From: Sthenelais limicola
Taxonomy: Eukaryota; Annelida; Polychaeta; Phyllodocida; Sigalionidae
Reading direction: 5' to 3'
NCBI GenBank assembly: GCA_942159475.1
Contig: OW804096.1
Location: 87,523,784-87,587,783, forward strand
DNA: 64,000 nt
Shown here: positions 58,214-64,000 of the stretch, piece by piece
How the letters are laid out: every line of letters begins with the position of its first letter
Position numbering within the stretch: position 1 is the first letter of the stretch
Position numbers and translations under genes: made by a program
The notes under the pieces: generated by a model
Databases searched by the model: none
What the model was told of the DNA's origin: nothing
The model's input: only the letters and a program-made list of their open reading frames with translations

Positions 58214-61200
58214 CTGGCGGTTGTAGCATGTCTTACTATGGCAAGGCTTTCTGCATGTGGGATAGGCATAAAGCTAAATCGACAATGCAACATTTGTTCC
58301 CTGAAGATCTTATTAATCACTATGGATGTCCGATGCCATGCAGCGGTGGGGGAGGTCTATGTTGTAAACGTTGTACGTTGGGTCGGGCCCATTCGAATCA
58401 CATCCCTGTATAAAGAATGAACGAGCTGGGCCTCTGGCTCAGGCGAGCAGGTCGCCTTTGTCGCCCCTCATTTCGTTTCGCTTGGCCGGACGTCTATTGA
58501 GTTATTGGTTACCGTTACAAGATTGTGTCTTTCGGCCTGGGCCCTATTCAGCCACGCCTCGCGCCTCAGAATTTGCCTTTCAGCGGAATTCAACCTTCGG
58601 GGCACGTTTTTATATTGTGGAGATTAGGGAAGGGTCGGGACTTGAGGGGAATAAACGGAAGGCTGCATTGAGGGGTAGATGTTCACAACTCAAGGCATTT
58701 CTCCAACACGTCAGGCGAAATCTCTTCGCTTAATGTGACCAGGACAATTTCTCGTGAAACCATCTCTTGTTCCCTCATCCTCATCTTGTCAGACATTGCA
58801 TGCCCAGCTAGATGTGTGCCAAGTAAAGGTGATCATAGCCTGAGTGGCAAGCCATTTTTCCCACCAATATGTTGGGACCAGAATAATGTAGGGAATAAAG
58901 CCGATCGGGCTGAATCCATTTTCTTGAACAGATCTACTTGCGAAAGAATTCTAAGCCCCTTTTCTTTGCCCCACAAAAAGCAGACTAAGTTGAAAAGGCT
59001 CGCACATATTTTCTCTCCATGTTGGATTTTCGTTTAGCGTGCCTCGTACTATTACGTCTTACAAGCAGTATATTGGACCGCTACTTTAGCGAAGGGCGCT
59101 TTTCATCCTCCCTTTTAAGCACTTTTGGAAGAGCGAGGAATATTGCATGATTTATTATCTAGTCATGGCCAGGCAGCGAGAATTCTATCCCCCAAGTCTA
59201 GCAGAAAAGCGCTGGACCTGGGCTGTAGAAGCTGCCGTACTATATGGCGGTTGACACTGATTGCATTCGGCAACATCAGCCAATCGTTAGCGGTAGGAGA
59301 TTTTGGGCCGAAATTACCGAGCATGATACAAAATAGTGGCCCGAATCAATTCCACTGTCACTCAACAGTAGCTATGGGAACAAAGGTGCAAGATCTTTCT
59401 ATCGCCGGCCGGTCCAACGGGCGTCAAACGGACAATAAATCAGGGGACATTCATACATATTCATTGTCTTAGCTGCTAGATATGATTTATTGCTATATAT
59501 TGTGCAAGATTTATACCCTGGTTGACTCCTCTAGCCTCCCATCTAGCCAACAACACCTATTGATATTGAAGAGAGGTCCTAGATGTTTTTAAATTTCTAC
59601 CCAAAACCATGTTTTTTCATTACAAAATATTGTTGCTTATTTCCCCTGATACCTTTCGCGCTATATATTTACTAATGATCTCAATTTCATTTCTATTTGC
59701 AGAAATAATGTCTTTAATATCAGCATGAAGTCGGACCAGTTATTAAAAGTCAATAAGGTGAGTTGTTTATACGTATTATACATCACGTAACTTCGGTTAA
59801 AACTGTGTGTTGTAACTCTTGTATAGTTATCGATCAGAATTTCTCCCTTTTCACTTGTATACCCATGGGATTTCGCTCATGCAACCATAATCGCGGCGAA
59901 TATTCGCCAAGTGCTTCGATCTCGGACACTAGGGAATCGCTCCATCTAGTCTCCTGGTGTATACGGACTGAAGTGTAGTCACTTCTGGAAGGCACTGATA
60001 AAATTAGAACAGATGTGCCGAGAGATGGAGAGATGCGAATGTTTCCAAGCATGTGAACATAACCAAGTTTGTCAGGTGCTGGTGTTGGGGTGGTTGGGGA
60101 TCATTTGGGAAGGCTTCCCATGTAGTATTAGAAGTGTCAGTTGTCGGTGCGATCATTTTAATAACTGCCATGCCTTTGTCTCCTTTCTTTCCCTCAGAGC
60201 TTTGTCAAAGGTATTATCTCTTGTCATGATAATGGAGTTGGAGATACCAGTTGGGGTGTTGGAGGAAATGGACACAGCTTTAGAAACAAGTTCTAATAAC
60301 TATGAATGAATAATATTCGTGACAAACTGAAAGCCATTATGCTCTGTAAAATTAAATAACTGTTATCAGCTGAGCAAGGAATCATTCATCCATCGCCTAA
60401 AAGTTGCGCACGCCACATTTGTGGTCCTATCTACTGACGCTGGGACATGCATATTTTACGTCTGTGCCGTCGCTAAGCCATCAAGCCCTTATCAGAGCTC
60501 TCTGGATAACGCAAAGCAATGTAGGGAAGAATTAGATCATGAATTGCCGCAGTTATCATTCCACTTATATTTGATCTCGCTAATTACATTAATGAATTAA
60601 CAGAATCTAACAGGGATCTTGATTACAAGTGATTTGTGAGTGCTGATCCAAAAACAACAACTCCGCTCATTCTAGACACGTCTCACTCTGTATTTTATTG
60701 AGAAGGAATTTAAAAATTGTAATCAAATAAAAAACGGAAAATAATATTTTTGGAACAAAACTATATCACACTGAATCGCCCAAGTCAGAAAACCTATATC
60801 CAAACGAAAATGATGGCTTTTCAAATTCAGGTCTTAAAAAACCCTCGGTAGTCTTTGAGGGACCATAGATCGACAGAGGCTATACCATTGCCCGAGTTGA
60901 TTTATGCAGGATTTTTCGTCACAACCTTTTCAGTAGTCGTTTCTGACAGGTAAAGATTATTCTTGCCATATGTTGCCTTCTCTCTTGCCTTCCGAGGAAT
61001 GCCAATCGCCCGATGACGTTTCTTGTGTCTCTGCCTGTGGCGACCAAAACTCATCAACTAACCTAAGACCGAGGATTACCTCTTGGCTTGTCCAATTTGC
61101 GTACTTACAAATCGCGCGTTAGTTGCCATTTTTGACACAGCAAATATTGGATAATTTTTACTGAGCAATCTTCAGTGAAATGGCAAGAGCGCTTTCTGGA

Positions 61201-61346
61201 GTAACTTGCCGGATTTTCCTTGATGAGTTCATTTACCTGGACCTAACTGTGTCCTAAACTTCATAGATGAGTTCCTTGAATAAAAATGTATTTGACAAGA
61301 ATATCTATACGAGGAATCAATCATTCTGAAGGACCTACGGTGTGGG
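58214..61346. other. Non-coding stretch
   Basis: No gene is recognised. The 58371-59472 segment is relatively G+C-rich and holds three successive plus-strand frames of 100-120 codons (58371-58733, 58735-59037, 59125-59472). Their translations show no domain, and there are no linking splice signals I trust. A homeodomain-site-rich, A+T-rich segment lies at about 60530-60610. Confidence 0.45.
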
Positions 61347-61375
61347 CTCTTTATAGTAATCTTTATAGTAATCTT
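61347..61375. repeat. 12-bp tandem repeat, about 2.4 units
   Basis: TCTTTATAGTAA occurs twice, followed by TCTTT. Confidence 0.9.
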
Positions 61376-64000
61376 TGTTATTATCTTTAATGAGGGTTAT
61401 CATTGATAGTACATACAGTTCTTTTCTCGGATCCGTTGACAATGAGATTGATGTATAGCAAAGATACTATAGTATTTTTGTGTATAGAATGAGTGAGATT
61501 AATGTATACAGTCAGAGGTGGGTACCTTATACGGGCATCTCATGGGAAATGTGTATTATACTTACCGTTACGTATATTCTGCAGGTCTCATATCTTAATG
61601 AAGCGTACGTCTCTTCAATCATGCTAACCAGCATTGATCAGGATGGAATCATTCGAATAATATTTGTACATGATCTACGCTATAGTTGATCTGTCGATTT
61701 TCGTTCAGACTGAAGTATTAGTCAGTACCTTTATGTGTTTTGTCATGGTATATACCCATTATCTTCCCCATGGTGAATTCAGGAACATGGGCGAAAAAAA
61801 AGAGACTTGGAAGGTTTTTGCGGTCGATGCAAATGAGTCACTCTGTATATTTATACACTGAGTCAGTTGTCTGGCCACCAGAAGCCCCGTATCTTGAATC
61901 GTTGCTATTTTATTTCTGTTTCTTGGTTTTGTTATACCTGCGACATGTGCATCTCTCACTCTCTTTCATCACCGATGGTGTTCTCTCTGATTCATATAGG
62001 CTGACTCAAAGTCGGAGACATTAATATAGTAATATCCGCACCTTGCCGAAATTCTTGACCTTTGCCCGGTTAACCCCGTGACTAATGAAAAACCACACCA
62101 TTGTGACAAATCATGCACACCTATCTTTCCACCAGGTGTGAATACTTCACAAGCCGGAAAATAGAAATATTATTATGAAGAATAACACCTCAACCTCAAA
62201 CTTCGGTGTTTGCTAGTTTATTAAGGCATCTGTTACATATAATTCACTAGATAATAGAAATGTTACATATTGCAACCCTTTTCTAAAACTTCTTTGGTTA
62301 TTATGATAGATTTGTGCCTTAATGTACGGCACGTGGTTTTTATATCCATTTTATTTATGTCATATATATGTGCACTTTACGTTTTCAAGCCAAGGCGTAT
62401 CAGGGGGTATATTCTTTGGATAAGGCGAAGGCAATACTTTGGAGTGTCCCCTTCTCCTATTCTGAATATATGCTGCAGCATTTTTTGAATGACATATGTG
62501 AAAAGGACGCGCATTTTACTGTGTACACAGCTGGGTTTCTATGAGACGGCCTATAGCTCATGTTATTAATAGGAAATGTTAATACACATGTATTTTCCCA
62601 TCCCACTATCTAATTTTGTGTGTAATGTCGAGCGTTCCTCGATGATTGTGATTTATTTTGGACATTTCGGTTATTTATTGGTGTAGGCCTTTTTTTTAAT
62701 AATTTTTATTGATGATTCACATAGTCCGTGTACCCACCAGCGGACCCGGGAAAAGGCAAATCAATTAAGATGAAATGAAATTAATTGTTCTTACATCTTG
62801 ATTTAAAGACAGTTCATGGAGATTTATAGTTACTTGGAAGCTCATAATCCAAGCAAATCATCTAATAATTAGCTTCAGCTCAAAAAAAAGAATCGCCACA
62901 TTTACTCTTGGGGATGTAGGCCTTGAGTGAATGTTTGCTTCACTATTTAAGACTCAGGAAGGATAGCAAATCTGAGTCATTTGCTGCCTCTTATACTGGG
63001 CAATGGTGCCTGGGAAACTGTGGATGCTTGCATTATCATTTTCTAATTAGTCAGAGGGATGAAAACAATGTTGATTGTTAATTGCCTTGATCAGAGATCA
63101 ATCTAATGAATCGTTGATCCCCTTGTGGATCCTCCATCAAGTCCATGCAGTTGCACACGTCCCTCACACAAAGCTGGCAGGCGCTTCTGTGGTTTGTCCC
63201 AAGGAATGCTTGCAAATGTGGACGCTTGTTGATTAGTTAACTTATCACACATCATGTTCTTGTGCACAATTGGCTCCACCTTAATGGCAGTGGGTATGCC
63301 GACCTTAATGCCGACATGTATTGTCAAAGAGTCTGCATTAACCATGTATTCGTTCTGTCTTGGAGCTTGGGAGGGTATGCACTTTTTCCGCAGTGTATCT
63401 CTCCACAAACAAAACATGATGTTAATCTTCCCGTTGGAATATTTTGAATAATTCGGCTCTTGGAAAAGGATTGCAACTATAAAGGTGGTATGGCATCCAA
63501 GCGACCTTATAAAAGTAAGCCTATATATATAACTGTTTTTAATTTTACATTTCCTAATAATGTATTCAGAACACACACACTATATATACCCTATTAAATA
63601 TAGAAATATGTAAAGGTGATGACTGAGGTAAGCAGAAAGTTTAGTGGAATTTCCTAGGGTTAATTCTTATTTGAAGCTGAGGGCTTTCTTTATGGCATGG
63701 GCTATAGGGACTCTGTATTTCAGACGGATGAAGATAACAGTCCATAGTAAATGGGTCCCGAACGTGGCACAATATAAATACAATCTGCTGCTGGAATGGA
63801 TGGTGGAGACAAGCTGGTATTGCATTGTGTCCTTCATGCCATTCCATCATATCCAAAGAGCCATATTAATGTTCTTTTATTCTAGATATGTTCTATTGGT
63901 CTTACGGCCGTGTAGAAATCATATTTGTAACACCTTGTGCGCCCCTGACAGAATGTTGCTATTCCCATCAAGATAAGGAAGCAAACGATAGGACAAACCA
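61376..64000. other. Non-coding stretch
   Basis: No gene is recognised. The 157-codon minus frame at 63103-63576 and the 110-codon plus frame at 63644-63976 have no known motif and are overlapped on the other strand. The window ends without a feature crossing its edge that I can identify. Confidence 0.5.

Noticed and set aside
63103..63576. 157-codon minus-strand open frame
   Set aside because: No recognisable family. Opposite-strand frames overlap it and there is no promoter or poly(A) context.
1..64000. CRISPR array, bacterial operon or phage cassette
   Set aside because: There are no regularly spaced direct repeats, no tightly packed same-strand long frames and no Shine-Dalgarno-preceded starts. 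The window does not look prokaryotic.

Overview
This 64 kb window reads as eukaryotic, almost wholly non-coding DNA. It is probably intergenic or intronic sequence from an animal genome of moderate A+T content. I could not identify a protein-coding gene, tRNA, rRNA or CRISPR array in any frame. The longest ATG-to-stop frame is only 189 codons (1027-1596, minus strand) and lies in a purine-skewed tract. Other open frames are 60-187 codons, overlap on both strands, lack ribosome-binding sites and operon spacing, and match no family I recognise. Frames of this size are what chance gives in 64 kb at this composition. The case for a eukaryote is the micro- and mononucleotide repeats, isolated TATA boxes, a plausible AATAAA/GU-rich poly(A) site and a dispersed short inverted-repeat transposon family. 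I cannot name the species or phylum. A marine invertebrate is only a guess.

The best-supported content is repetitive. Three copies of a roughly 205-214 bp non-autonomous DNA transposon (MITE) lie at 18519-18723 (minus), 32855-33068 (plus) and 35853-36054 (plus). They share CAGTCT-type termini, a 32-bp internal duplication and a 3' hairpin. The second copy has a clean 4-bp target duplication (GGTT). The third is inserted inside another repeat, and a second copy of that repeat at about 30948-31050 gives a paralogous empty site that supports a 4-bp (TAAA) target duplication. The 33-36 kb stretch is the most structured part of the window. It also has a 162-base tract with no C on the plus strand (33341-33502), running into a G-rich, C-poor tract, and an exact 22-bp direct repeat at 33922 and 34589.

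Elsewhere there are inverted repeats. A 73-nt imperfect hairpin at 17166-17238 has microRNA-precursor-like geometry, and a near-perfect palindrome lies at 29661-29715. There are also short exact tandem duplications, a C15/G20 pair of homopolymers 204 bp apart, and a G-rich quadruplex-prone tract at 50891-50947.

Speculative gene-related signals are reported as findings only: a TATA box with a short ATG-started open stretch ending at a splice-donor-like site (6072-6181), an exon-like ATG-to-donor stretch at 19961-20063, a three-frame-open segment near 5156-5291, and a minus-strand poly(A)-site candidate near 47661-47701. No set of genes working together can be described, because none is demonstrable here.
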